A DNA stretch of 31,279 nucleotides from Ophiothrix spiculata (Eukaryota > Echinodermata > Ophiuroidea > Amphilepidida > Ophiotrichidae), in the NCBI GenBank assembly GCA_000969725.1, contig JXSR01S065334.1; one strand, written 5' to 3'. A program made the position numbers and the translations under genes. The notes below the pieces were generated by a model that was not told where the DNA came from, did no database searches, and saw nothing but the letters and a program-made list of their open reading frames with translations. Positions 11,185-21,300 of the stretch are shown piece after piece. Every line of letters starts with the position of its first letter. Within the stretch, counting starts at the first letter, position 1.

Positions 11185-11672
11185 TTGGTTTCAAAAGGGA
11201 AGTTATTTAGTGGTGTGCGCTCACCAGGCAGCAGCTGGCTTCCGGGAGACTTGCATGCGTGGTTAAGCTTATAATGAGTAATTTTTAATTGCTTGTTTTA
11301 TTTATTGGAATAACAAAAAGGTAAGGATAACCCCACACTGTTATTTCTTTTATACGAACGTCGACAATTATGCTGCATTACCTTGACAGTCCTCTACCGT
11401 AGTTGGTTAAAAGTAAGAAGGGCTTTTATTTCCGGGTGGGCAAGTTTGCCGCTAGCGCTACAGTCACAACTCGCATGTTGATGTAACAGTCTACACACTC
11501 AGCTCTGCGTAGGTGATCATTGCTGAATTATAAACAAAGCAATAGGCAGACTAGGGGAAACAGCAGAAGATTACAAACAAGACTGATTAAGAAAGACGTG
11601 CACAAGTTACTCATTTTTTCCCAGAACAGCAGTTGAATGGTCTGATGGAACAAACTCGACGAAGATACAGCA
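11185..11672. other. Region upstream of the orphan ORF
   Basis: This stretch is somewhat less AT-rich than its surroundings, with GCTAGCGCTA near 11451 and a purine-rich leader from about 11540. It could be a 5' UTR of the ORF at 11673-11993. No recognisable promoter element is seen. Confidence 0.35.
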
Positions 11673-11993
11673 ATGGCAGAGTCAAAAGAAGTTTTCAACC
11701 ATCATCTGAGTAGAACTTCAGGCGATCAACATACAGGAGATCCAGCAGCAGCAGAAGGAGAAATAACAGCAGCATCAGACCTCAAGATTGAAGATATTAA
11801 GCAGAGAACAACACAGGAAGCAGACAGACAAAAACAAGTAACAATCACCAACAGTGGGACAACGGCAAATACCGAAAAAGGAGCAGAGCAGATTATGAGA
11901 CAAGCAGCAGCAAGACAAAGACAAGCAGCGATCAACAATGAGACAACAGCAGCAGACATCGACGGAGCAGCCAACCTGAGACCACACGCGTAA
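11673..11993 (+). CDS. Unrecognised 106-codon hydrophilic ORF
   Basis: I do not recognise this protein. The start ATG has a G at -3 and at +4, a favourable context for eukaryotic initiation. The product is rich in Ala, Thr, Gln, Glu and Asp, with almost no large hydrophobic residues, no signal peptide and no membrane segment. An amphipathic stretch near residues 66-90 (EKGAEQIMRQAAARQRQAA) could be helical or coiled-coil. It is GC-richer than its AT-rich surroundings. A possible poly(A) signal AATAAA is at 12826-12831, with a transposon fragment lying between. It might be a small lineage-specific gene, a first exon whose ORF continues by splicing, or a piece of an unrecognised transposon. The opposite strand is also open here, which lowers confidence. 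Confidence 0.3.
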   Translation: MAESKEVFNHHLSRTSGDQHTGDPAAAEGEITAASDLKIEDIKQRTTQEADRQKQVTITNSGTTANTEKGAEQIMRQAAARQRQAAINNETTAADIDGAANLRPHA

Positions 11994-12165
11994 CCACCTC
12001 TCTTGCACAAATAGCACATTTATAACACCGACCAAAACGACAAAGTTGGCGAAGTACAGTTAATCTGAGAATGCCGACTCAACTGAAACAGAAACAGAAA
12101 CAGAATCCCAAGGCATTCATTAAAAATATACTCATAAAACGATTGGTGTTAATTGTTTGTTTTAA

Positions 12166-12345
12166 AGGTGCAATTCATGATTTTGATGTGACCAAACCTC
12201 ACCTCTTTTCTAGCTTAATAAACAGAAGAGTTAACATAAATATACACTGAAAATTTTACTTGATTCCGACCGTTCGTTTCCAAGTTACAAGCTTTTCAGC
12301 ATTTTGAAAATCCCCATAGCCTATTATAGACCATATCGATAATTG
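12166..12345. mobile_element. TTAA-targeting MITE, family copy 2 (truncated)
   Basis: It starts TTAA-AGGTGCAATTCATGATT at 12162 and follows copy 1 through GATTCCGACC and TTTCCAAGTTACAA, then diverges near 12325-12345. No right end is present. Confidence 0.8.
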
Positions 12346-12383
12346 ACATTATCCCGCCGTTGATGGGGTAAATCCACAGAACC

Positions 12384-12464
12384 GGACGGGGAATCGAAAC
12401 TCAGAACGAGGCCAAGTATGATAAACACACTACTTGCTCTCGCTCTGAGTTCTGTTCCCCGTCC
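12384..12464 (+). ncRNA. Candidate pre-miRNA-like hairpin (81 nt)
   Basis: The 5' arm 12384-12418 pairs with the 3' arm 12431-12464 around a 12-base loop, TGATAAACACAC. From the base, ten pairs GGACGGGGAA/TTCCCCGTCC are followed by two short disruptions, ACTCAGA/TCTGAGT, CGAG/CTCG, and CAAGTA/TACTTG next to the loop. By eye there are about 31 pairs including two G-U, three mismatches and one bulged A. Size, loop and near-continuous pairing match animal microRNA precursors. The pairing does not extend outside the 81 bases and no target duplication is evident, but a decayed small foldback element remains possible. The hairpin could be read from either strand. Confidence 0.4.
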
Positions 12465-12825
12465 AGACACTGTCTTTAATATTTTGCAGGCGAGTTATTA
12501 AAAGCTCTCCTGGTGATCTGAAGGAGAGCTGTAAGAGAGTGATTTAAAAAACTCCTCTGGTTCAAATAAGGGGAGCGGTTGTGGGAATAACAATCTCTGC
12601 GTAGAAGCCCGGCGTAGAAGTATTCAATTATAATAGACTGTTATTAGCACTGCAGTAAAATTATGCAATAATAGAGACAGTACCATGAATGGGCTATTAC
12701 AGTAGTTACAAGTAGTGCTAAGGGCTTCTAAACAACTTCAAGAAGTAAGAGCTAGTACCTTTCAGATGTAAAATTGTAAATTTGTATAAATGACTGATGA
12801 CTTTCAGCTTTGTTATTTGTTACTC

Positions 12826-12831
12826 AATAAA
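12826..12831 (+). promoter_or_regulatory. Possible poly(A) signal AATAAA
   Basis: CTCAATAAAAGCATG follows a T-rich region and could end a transcript that includes the ORF at 11673-11993 and the hairpin. This rests on the hexamer alone. Confidence 0.25.
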
Positions 12832-12849
12832 AGCATGAAGACATAAAGT

Positions 12850-13355
12850 GAAAAATGTTTTGTTTTCTAAACTTGCTTTATAACAATACATGCTTAAATT
12901 ATTTCAAAACATGTACAATGAGCCATATTTAAGGCTGAGTTTATTACTGTCGTCAGGTGTCCCTTCATCAGAGTATTGGTGAAAACTATTTAGTGCTATA
13001 TGTGTAGTCCGTTAGTATCATCATGGTTGCATAATTCTGCACTCTCTCAGCCAGCGTTTTGTTGAGAATTTTAATGTAAAGATTGGACACCTATCACTAT
13101 CCAGAAGCACTATTATAAATGTCAAACACCATTTTTTATTGTTTTATTCAATGAAACATTGATTGATGATTGCATGTGCAACGTTTTTTATAGTAGAATC
13201 TTTCACCTTTCCATGTCAGTCTCGCTAAATTTCAGCAAACTTACTTCCGGGTTCGCGATCATTATAGCTGAATTGTAGGTCAAATATTCACCGTTTACTC
13301 CATGCTTGATAAAAAAAAATATTACATTATCGCCACATCGTAAGTTCATGAATAT
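12850..13355. other. AT-rich intergenic sequence
   Basis: No gene or element recognised. Confidence 0.5.
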
Positions 13356-13359
13356 TGTT

Positions 13360-13525
13360 CACAGACTGCGCGATGTTTAATCAGCCTCACTTGTTGCCAA
13401 GAAGAATAAATTCCCGATGTTGATAGATCATGGAGCAATCTACAAACTGCGCATTGTACTAGTATTCAATCAGTCTTGCAAGAAGAAAAATTGCCGATGT
13501 TGATAGATCGTGGAGCAATCTATAT
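13360..13525. repeat. Tandem duplication (about 83 bp unit) abutting the gap
   Basis: Two copies contain CAGACTGCGC or CAAACTGCGC, AATCAG.CT, AAGAAGAA, CCGATGTTGATAGATC and TGGAGCAATCTA. The second copy runs straight into the run of N, so more copies may be hidden there. Confidence 0.85.
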
Positions 13526-14320
13526 NNNNNNNNNNNNNNNNNNNNNNNNNNNNNNNNNNNNNNNNNNNNNNNNNNNNNNNNNNNNNNNNNNNNNNNNNNN
13601 NNNNNNNNNNNNNNNNNNNNNNNNNNNNNNNNNNNNNNNNNNNNNNNNNNNNNNNNNNNNNNNNNNNNNNNNNNNNNNNNNNNNNNNNNNNNNNNNNNNN
13701 NNNNNNNNNNNNNNNNNNNNNNNNNNNNNNNNNNNNNNNNNNNNNNNNNNNNNNNNNNNNNNNNNNNNNNNNNNNNNNNNNNNNNNNNNNNNNNNNNNNN
13801 NNNNNNNNNNNNNNNNNNNNNNNNNNNNNNNNNNNNNNNNNNNNNNNNNNNNNNNNNNNNNNNNNNNNNNNNNNNNNNNNNNNNNNNNNNNNNNNNNNNN
13901 NNNNNNNNNNNNNNNNNNNNNNNNNNNNNNNNNNNNNNNNNNNNNNNNNNNNNNNNNNNNNNNNNNNNNNNNNNNNNNNNNNNNNNNNNNNNNNNNNNNN
14001 NNNNNNNNNNNNNNNNNNNNNNNNNNNNNNNNNNNNNNNNNNNNNNNNNNNNNNNNNNNNNNNNNNNNNNNNNNNNNNNNNNNNNNNNNNNNNNNNNNNN
14101 NNNNNNNNNNNNNNNNNNNNNNNNNNNNNNNNNNNNNNNNNNNNNNNNNNNNNNNNNNNNNNNNNNNNNNNNNNNNNNNNNNNNNNNNNNNNNNNNNNNN
14201 NNNNNNNNNNNNNNNNNNNNNNNNNNNNNNNNNNNNNNNNNNNNNNNNNNNNNNNNNNNNNNNNNNNNNNNNNNNNNNNNNNNNNNNNNNNNNNNNNNNN
14301 NNNNNNNNNNNNNNNNNNNN
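13526..14320. other. Assembly gap (795 N)
   Basis: Unsequenced. A tandem repeat ends at its left edge and a LINE fragment at its right edge, both common causes of gaps. ORFs predicted across it are meaningless. The true size is unknown. Confidence 0.99.
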
Positions 14321-14755
14321 TTGGATGAAAGAGACCAGATTATCCCACAAGGGAGAAATCTTTTCACATTCACAAAACATATGCACCAGGGTCTCATCAA
14401 CTTTTTCACAAAAATAACAAAATGGAGAATCCCTTCTACCAATTTTAGCAAGAAACTTATTAGTGCAAATTGCTTTGTGGAAAATCTTGAAATAAAATGC
14501 TCTCAGTTGTGTTTCAATACTATTGTCATGAATAATACCCCAATCAAAATCACCTTCCACATTCAAAGCATCATACCAAAATATCTCTGTATCAATTGGA
14601 CTATCCTTCACTCTGAAAACATTGTAAGAAAACCTTGTAATTTTTCCATTCTCAAAAAGGCTAGCAACGATCATATCAAATAAATTCTCCTGAATATCTC
14701 TTGTGTTATAAAACCAGTCCATTGAAATACAAAAGATATAGAAAATAGGTATACC
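14321..14755 (-). mobile_element. LINE (non-LTR retrotransposon) ORF2 C-terminal fragment
   Basis: The minus-strand frame is open from about 14755 into the gap. It contains TQLRAFYFKIFHKAICTNKF, LAKIGRRDSPFCYFCE, DETLVHMFCECEKISPLW. The C-x2-C-x8-H-x4-C arrangement followed by PLW is the zinc-finger-like region found after the reverse transcriptase in many LINEs (zf-RVT type). An in-frame TGA precedes the segment near 14755, so the upstream reverse transcriptase is missing or frameshifted. The rest of the tail lies in the gap. The clade cannot be assigned from this piece. Confidence 0.82.
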
Positions 14756-14901
14756 TCATTTACATTTTATGCTATATCTCGGAAAGTAAAAAGAATTTGG
14801 AGGTGAATTTTTGAATTTAGAATCAGAAAAATATGGGCTTTGATATAGTATCAAAAAATATACTACTTCCGGTTGAGCCCAGGGGGATGAGAATGTGATC
14901 G
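14756..14901. other. AT-rich linker, nothing recognised
   Basis: Sequence between the LINE fragment and a MITE remnant. Confidence 0.5.
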
Positions 14902-14985
14902 GAACCTATTCATGATTCTGATGTGATGAAGACCTCATACCTCTTTTCTGGCTAAATAAAACGAAGAATAAAACATGTTTGTACC
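14902..14985. mobile_element. TTAA MITE family, diverged fragment (copy 3)
   Basis: ATTCATGATTCTGATGTGAT, CCTCTTTTCTGGCTAA and AATAAAACGAAGAA parallel copies 1 and 2. Both ends are missing. Confidence 0.6.
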
Positions 14986-17900
14986 ATTTTGTGTCTACAT
15001 GTACTCTTTCGATGAGTTGTCCCTTTCAAAGCCTTTTCCCCACCTTCCCAAACCACATGAAGATATCTGCCCTAGGTACACCATATTGCTGCAAAATAGA
15101 CATGTTTCATTATGTAGGCCTATAAAGTAGTTGTACGTACTGCAGTTGGCTATTATGTACATGTAGATATGCTGTATCCAATCAAAACTGGGTTGCATTG
15201 ATTCTAGTTCCGACTGAGCCATCACCTATTTCCAATGGCCTGTATAGGCCTACTGAGCAAAACCAACTGCCAATAAATTCCTTGCAACTATAGCTTGAAC
15301 GGCTCCCATGTGCCACATGTATCAAGATATTAGTCACATGCATGATTTTGGTCACAGAAATGATTGGTGCAAAAGAACTTGACAAAGTTATAATTCTAAA
15401 TTAAAAGTTGGTCACACCATTTTGCAAATTTTACATGTAGAATGATGCTACCAATTACCAGTTTTAAGTCAGCAAACAATCAAAATTGACAATACTTTAA
15501 TTTGATGGCTGCCAAAATCCAAGGATCTTCTTCCCAACTGGGAAGACTATGTCCCGGGAAGAAAACCAGCTTACTCATCTTCACCTTGTCTATATGCTTT
15601 CGCCAAGGAAACCCAATTTGACTTGAATCCTAATAACTTATGTAAAGCCAACAACGCAAAATTAGATAGAAAGTAAAATGAATTAGGCCTATATATATTT
15701 TAAAAGTCTTATTAACTGTAAAACTTGTCATAAGCGTTTTCGAATGTGTTTTTTTTTCCGAGGCAAGCAGATATTCCAGATCTTAAAAAAAGAACATACA
15801 TGTTTGAGTTTAGATATAAGCTTTAGCTTCCTTTCAACATTTTGTAGGGACTTCTATGTCTTGAATTATAATCGACAGAACCAAACGGGATTCATGTACT
15901 TGTACCCCACCCAAAATTTATCTGGGAATCCTGAGTACTAAAATTCCACTGCTGGAAATGTGCATAAAACAAAATACACAAGCTGTCTATGCATTAAAGT
16001 AAAGATTTACGCAATCTGCCTAGCTATCAGGTCAATTTCTGAACAAATCTGGAGGTATAATAACTCTGCTCCCTGAGCGACAACACATTGGCGTTGTGCA
16101 CTGATTCTTGATCCTTTCTAATTAATTTGGTATAAATGGTCCTTTAAACACCAGTTTTTAATGAAACCATGTTCTTTCTGATGTTGCAATCAGGGATGTC
16201 TGGTATAATAATCATAATTATAATGTTGTAGGCCTATTAAACATAACATTTTAGGTCTAAGCACCAGGATTTAGGGCGAATGAAAATGGCACAAAATAAA
16301 CCCTTCTTATGAAACACGGATTAGATGATTACGTCATGCGATCTATTTTAGTCATTACGATAGAGTGAAATGACCAAAATCTATGGTTTCTGAATCTAAA
16401 ATAATTATATTGAAGACAAGGAAGTTATTTAAATGTATTTCTAACAAAAATTTCACTTGAATAATAACTTGTGTCATCTGTTTTAGGCCCTTTGCACTTA
16501 ATGTTTAGGCATTAAACTAAATGTTTCTAGGTCCAAAATGTGTGAGATAATTAAATTGACATGTATACATTAAAGCAGGGTATAGAAAAAAATAAACATA
16601 TCTGGGAACTTTTATTGTGCTGATGAGAATTTTCTGTGAGATATATGAAAAAATGCACGAATCGCGCCAAACACACACTTTTTTTAACAGTAATTTGACA
16701 TTCACCCCAAAATTTGGCTCATGTATTTAGATTTAATCATTCAATATTGCCAGAAAAAAATCTATCGTCAGAAATTCTCGTGACTTTTATCATTATTATT
16801 TGACTTTATATTATTATCATATTTATTTTAAGCTTATATACCGCTTTTTTTTTCTGGGACTTCCCAACTTTTTTTCTGGGAAGGGCGCGGCCGCCTTACC
16901 GTGGATTTCGAAGCCCTGCATTGTAGTATCCATGCAGTACAGTAAATCACATACCAGTATTTTTTGTTTTTGTCAATGCATTAAAACACAGAAACTTTTT
17001 GCACTGCATTTTCTCATTCCAACTTTCAATTTTAGGCGTTAAAAATGTCCAAATTTTTTTGCCATGAGCAAAACCTTTATCAGTTATTTTGAATATGCAA
17101 TTCCAATATTTTCATTATTACTCATGTACCATGCACCCACCCCATGCAAACTGTTTTATATCAACAAATTGAGAGATGCCTGATATTTTGAGCCATAAAT
17201 ACTTTGCCCTTTGTCTTTTAAAATATTAACAAATTATGAAACCATCTCAAATAATGAATTTCTTGGGAATTTTTGGATATTTGGGGCGGGCGGAAACAGG
17301 AAACAAAACTGGTAAGTGTGAGGGGCCTTGTTCATATAATAATGAATTCATGACCAGTTTTTGTTTATTGGTGGATTGGTATTGAAAAGAGTGTTTTGGG
17401 AGAAAACTTGAAAAATCATAAAAAGCATGATGGACCATTATAAGAGCCAGAATCTTTCCACCACACCAACCCAGATGGTTAATTATATCCATGCAAATAT
17501 CAAATTGAAGACCAGCTGGGATATTTTGCATGCAATATGTAATTTACTAAATGTTTTTTGATATTGTTCGACATGACTTAGTCTATGTCCCACAGTAATC
17601 ATTTATTGAATTGAATCTGTTTCATTTTGTCATTTGTGTATTAATTTTAATTATATTATCCCCTACAGTACCATACATGTATCCGTTATAATTAAAGTAT
17701 GCCTGTTGAATTTGGAATTGATAGCCAGATCCTCTACAAAGCTACAAAAATGTAATTAAGCTACTAAGACAGAAAATGGTAAATTCAAATAAAAAAGACT
17801 TAGATTTAAACTACTGGTGTTCATCATCTGACACCAAAATTAGCCCAGTTACATGTAGTGAATGGTGCTTCTGATGCCAAGTTCTTAGGTTCAAACACTG

Positions 17901-18097
17901 AATTGATCAGTATTTTTTCCACTGATTGCCAGTTGTTTTTTATGCACTATAATAGTTCTAAATGTTTAAAACCATTAAACCCTATCTACAAATGTATATA
18001 GTTAATAAATGATGTGCTCTTTATTTTGAACTTTAATTGATAAGTTTTATATATTATATTTTTACACTGGCCATATTAAATTTCAAATTTATTTCAG
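14986..18097. other. Intergenic or upstream sequence of MAT2B
   Basis: No gene recognised. It holds a short inverted match to the SINE tail near 15597-15622 (TTTCGCCAAGGAAACCCAAT), four TAGGCCTA octamers (15115, 15245, 15684, 16229), and a GC-rich patch at 16881-16918 ending GGATTTCGAAGCCCTG that resembles a hAT-like terminus without a visible partner. A noncoding first exon of MAT2B may lie here, but no promoter signal could be fixed. Confidence 0.5.
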
Positions 18098-18311
18098 AAT
18101 TGGACACTACCTGTAGGTCTTCTCCATCACTATGTCAAAGAGAGTTCTTATAACAGGAGCATCCGGTCTCGTTGGAAGAGCCCTAGTAGCTGAATTCAGC
18201 AAGCAGTCATGGGATGTTTTAGGACTTGCATTCTCCAGAGCTGGAGGTGCATTGAAGAAAGTTGATCTAAGAGATGCAGAGGCTGTCAACAGTGTGCTTA
18301 AAGAATTCAAG
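18098..18311 (+). CDS. MAT2B: MAT2B exon with start codon (coding 18132-18311)
   Basis: A plausible splice acceptor (TTTATTTCAG ending at 18097) precedes 34 noncoding bases and the ATG at 18132, so an upstream untranslated exon probably exists. The exon encodes residues 1-60: the first beta strand, the glycine-rich TGASGLVG nucleotide-binding turn and the region up to VLKEFK. It ends in AAG followed by the donor GTTGGT, which is weaker than the other donors in the gene. Phase 0. Only the start-proximal 34 bases are UTR; the in-frame stop at 18114-18116 rules out a longer N-terminus through this exon. Confidence 0.9.
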
Positions 18312-21300
18312 GTTGGTTGGTTACTTTTGTGAACTCAATGCTTAAGTGCAACCCAGAGAGCAAAACAATATGATATCTTTTAATGACTTCACATAATCTG
18401 TGACTCAGGGGCTGTGCCAGGGGTTGTTGTTAGGAGTGGCAACTGATATTTGAAGCCCAAAAGATACACCCACATTTTTTTGACATAGCTTTTGAAAATT
18501 GACAAGCGAAAAAAAAAAAGGTATCCCGAGCATGTACAGACGACTAACCAAATGCTTATACAATGATCTAATTTTCAATTTGTCAACAAAGTTAATAAAC
18601 AACATTACATTTTTTATGACTTAAAAAACAGACATTTACTGGTGGTTTAGATATAGACTCACCAGGTATACACTGTATGCAGCGCCCCAAGAAGGAGCAT
18701 TCGCACAGGGGACCAACGGCTTAACGTGACTATCCGAATCACGGAGCAATTAAGAGTAAAGTTTCTTGCCCAAGGAAACAAGGAGACGTAAACCGCCTGG
18801 CCCGGGAAAAATGAAAATTGATTAGAAAACTGCTATTCAGAATAGAATTTTGATTAGTGATGATCGAAAATGAAGAGATTTATATGTGCCGGTTGAAGAC
18901 AGGATTCATCAAAACGTTTTCAATTTTCAACTTCATTCTTAATTTTATAAAGGAATAAAAAGAGCATTCCAATACTTAACTGGCAGTTCACTTGGAAGCA
19001 TCGGTCCTGGCCAGTTATTGTGAATTCCTATTGTTCACTGGCAATAATCCACAATGCTGGTTACAGAATATCAGTTCTCTAACTAAATTATCTGAAAAAA
19101 TACTTACAAATAGCTCTCTATGGGGGAGCGGGTTGGTGCAGCATTAGTTCTCTCGCCTTGCATCAATAAAGTCCCGGGTTCGATTCCTGCGCTTTATGTG
19201 CATTTGGTTTCCAGTCCATGCTCGCTTGTGCAGGTTTTTCTCAGTGTACTCCGGTCTTCCTCCTGCATTCAAAATTGAGTTTAAAAAACATATTGGAACC
19301 CTGTTGAAGATAAGCTTCCTTTAAGCTTTAGCTTGGTACCAAGTCCCCCCCCCCCTACTAAGTTGGGTTTCCTTGGTGAAAGCCTAAACAATTTAGGTGA
19401 ATAGCCGCCGTGATATGGCAGAACCACGTAACTCCAATTTTGGCGTTTCGAGAAAAAGGCACCTAAAGTTTGAGTCACTGCCTTTTTTGATTGATATTAA
19501 AATGTGATTCAAAATCAAACTTAATATACAAGATACAATTATATTTTTCATCATATACCTTTTTACCCAAAATATGACAAATTACTTTAAAGATATTAAT
19601 GATTTTATAAAGTTACGTTGTTTTGCTATTTAAATCTGATCCTGACTTGAATATATATAGCAGAAAATAAATCAAGTTTCTATCATAATCTGTAAGCATT
19701 TGCATAATAAAACAGCTTATGTTAAGTTTTGTATGCATATTTATTGCTTTAAAACCAAATAGACCACCCCCTTCTAATTTCCACCATTATGTAATGAACA
19801 CACTTTATAATGGCAAATCAACGTATGTCAGACATATATGTTGTTTTTCCCAAATTAATAACGCCACAATCAGTGACGTAACTTGAGATACGTTGTTCCG
19901 CCACAAAAATTGATAGGAAAATTGCAAAAGTTACGCCCCACTATCTCAGAAACATTATGAATTCATAAGCTGGGACTTTCAGAAAAGAAAATAGCGCCCT
20001 TGATATACTAAAAACTGCTATTACCTCAAAAAGTCAAAAAATTGAGTTACGTGGTTCTGCCATATCAAGGCCACTATAATTTCAAGTTCTTGTTCTGTTT
20101 CAGCCCTCAGTTGTAGTACATTCAGCTGTGGAGAGGAAGCCAGATGTAGTTGAAAACCAAGAACAAGAAGCAAGGAAAATAAATGTGACGGCGACAGAAA
20201 CAATAGCAAAGACGTGTGGTAAGTTTACAAAAAAGCGGCTAGAATCCAGGTTCTTGCAATATATAGAACTTATATATTATATTAAAAAAATCTCTGACCG
20301 CCCTTATTACAGTTTTTGCAGAACAGCAACCTCTGTTAAAAATTCCTGGAACCAGCCTGTGTCACACACATAAATCTAAACAATATGTAGGGGTGAACCA
20401 GCCTGTGTCACATACATAAAATATAAACAATATGTATATATGAAGGCACAATAGGCCCTAGGGTAAAGGAACACTGCCCAGGGAAAGGTTTACATTATTG
20501 CTCTGTGGTTAAAAAGTCGTATAAAAATGAAACTCCGTGCATGAATACTTTACTTTAGAACAGGGGTTCTCAATTAAAATGGCGGGCCATTAAAGAGAAA
20601 CGCCAGTTCAAAAATACATCTTGGAGGGCCAAATTAAGACCTTTTCCAATGATTTTCCTATATACTTCTGTATTCCAGAGGCAATCAAAGGGCCAAATAA
20701 AAGTAGTTTGCGGGTCGGATTTTGGCCGCTTTTTGAGAAGACCTGCTTTAGAATCTATATATGTGATGACTCACCCCGAAAAGGGGTACTTTGCGACAGA
20801 ACACTTGTCAAGAAACTGGTGAAAATAGACAGCAAAAATAAATGCCATATAGTATCAGTAGAAAGAGAATATTGAATTTTGTCATTAGCATGCCTGGGCA
20901 AATTTTTTTAACATTTTGCGTTTGAATATCTAAAAAGTGGAAACTTAAATATGAATGTTGAGAATTGTGTCAGTGACTGAAAGTTGGTGGATAGAGGACG
21001 CAAAAGTTGTGCCACCTCCCCGCTATGTCTTCCTTGGTGCAACCAGTGAATACATGAAAATGTTATCCTTTTTTTTTTTTGCTTTAATTTTCTCTCCTAA
21101 CGTTGGTTAAGACAGTTTCCAGTGGCTTTCCATCCAGGATCTTCAAAACGATGGGGGAAACCGGGGGCAAATAAAGAATTAAGGCCCAAAAACTTGCAAA
21201 CAAAAAATGTCTATGAAAAAGTAATTCACTAATTTAAATTCTGCTAATTAATTGTCATATTCATAAACAATAATCAACAGAATCTAAGCCGAGTCGGTTG

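Noticed and set aside
11726-12035. Two Cys/Leu-rich minus-strand ORFs opposite the orphan ORF
   Set aside because: Shadow frames; the plus frame has the better start context and a less biased hydrophobic composition.
13459-14722. Several long open frames of 272-400 codons across the gap
   Set aside because: They consist almost wholly of N. Only the minus-strand part from 14321 has real residues, and that is a LINE fragment.
16850-16918. hAT-like terminus reading CAGGGCTTCGAA on the minus strand
   Set aside because: No partner end and no 8-bp duplication found on the other side, so not called as an element.
19119-19195. Functional tRNA gene
   Set aside because: The A and B boxes are present but a full cloverleaf does not form, and the sequence continues into a SINE body and tail found elsewhere.
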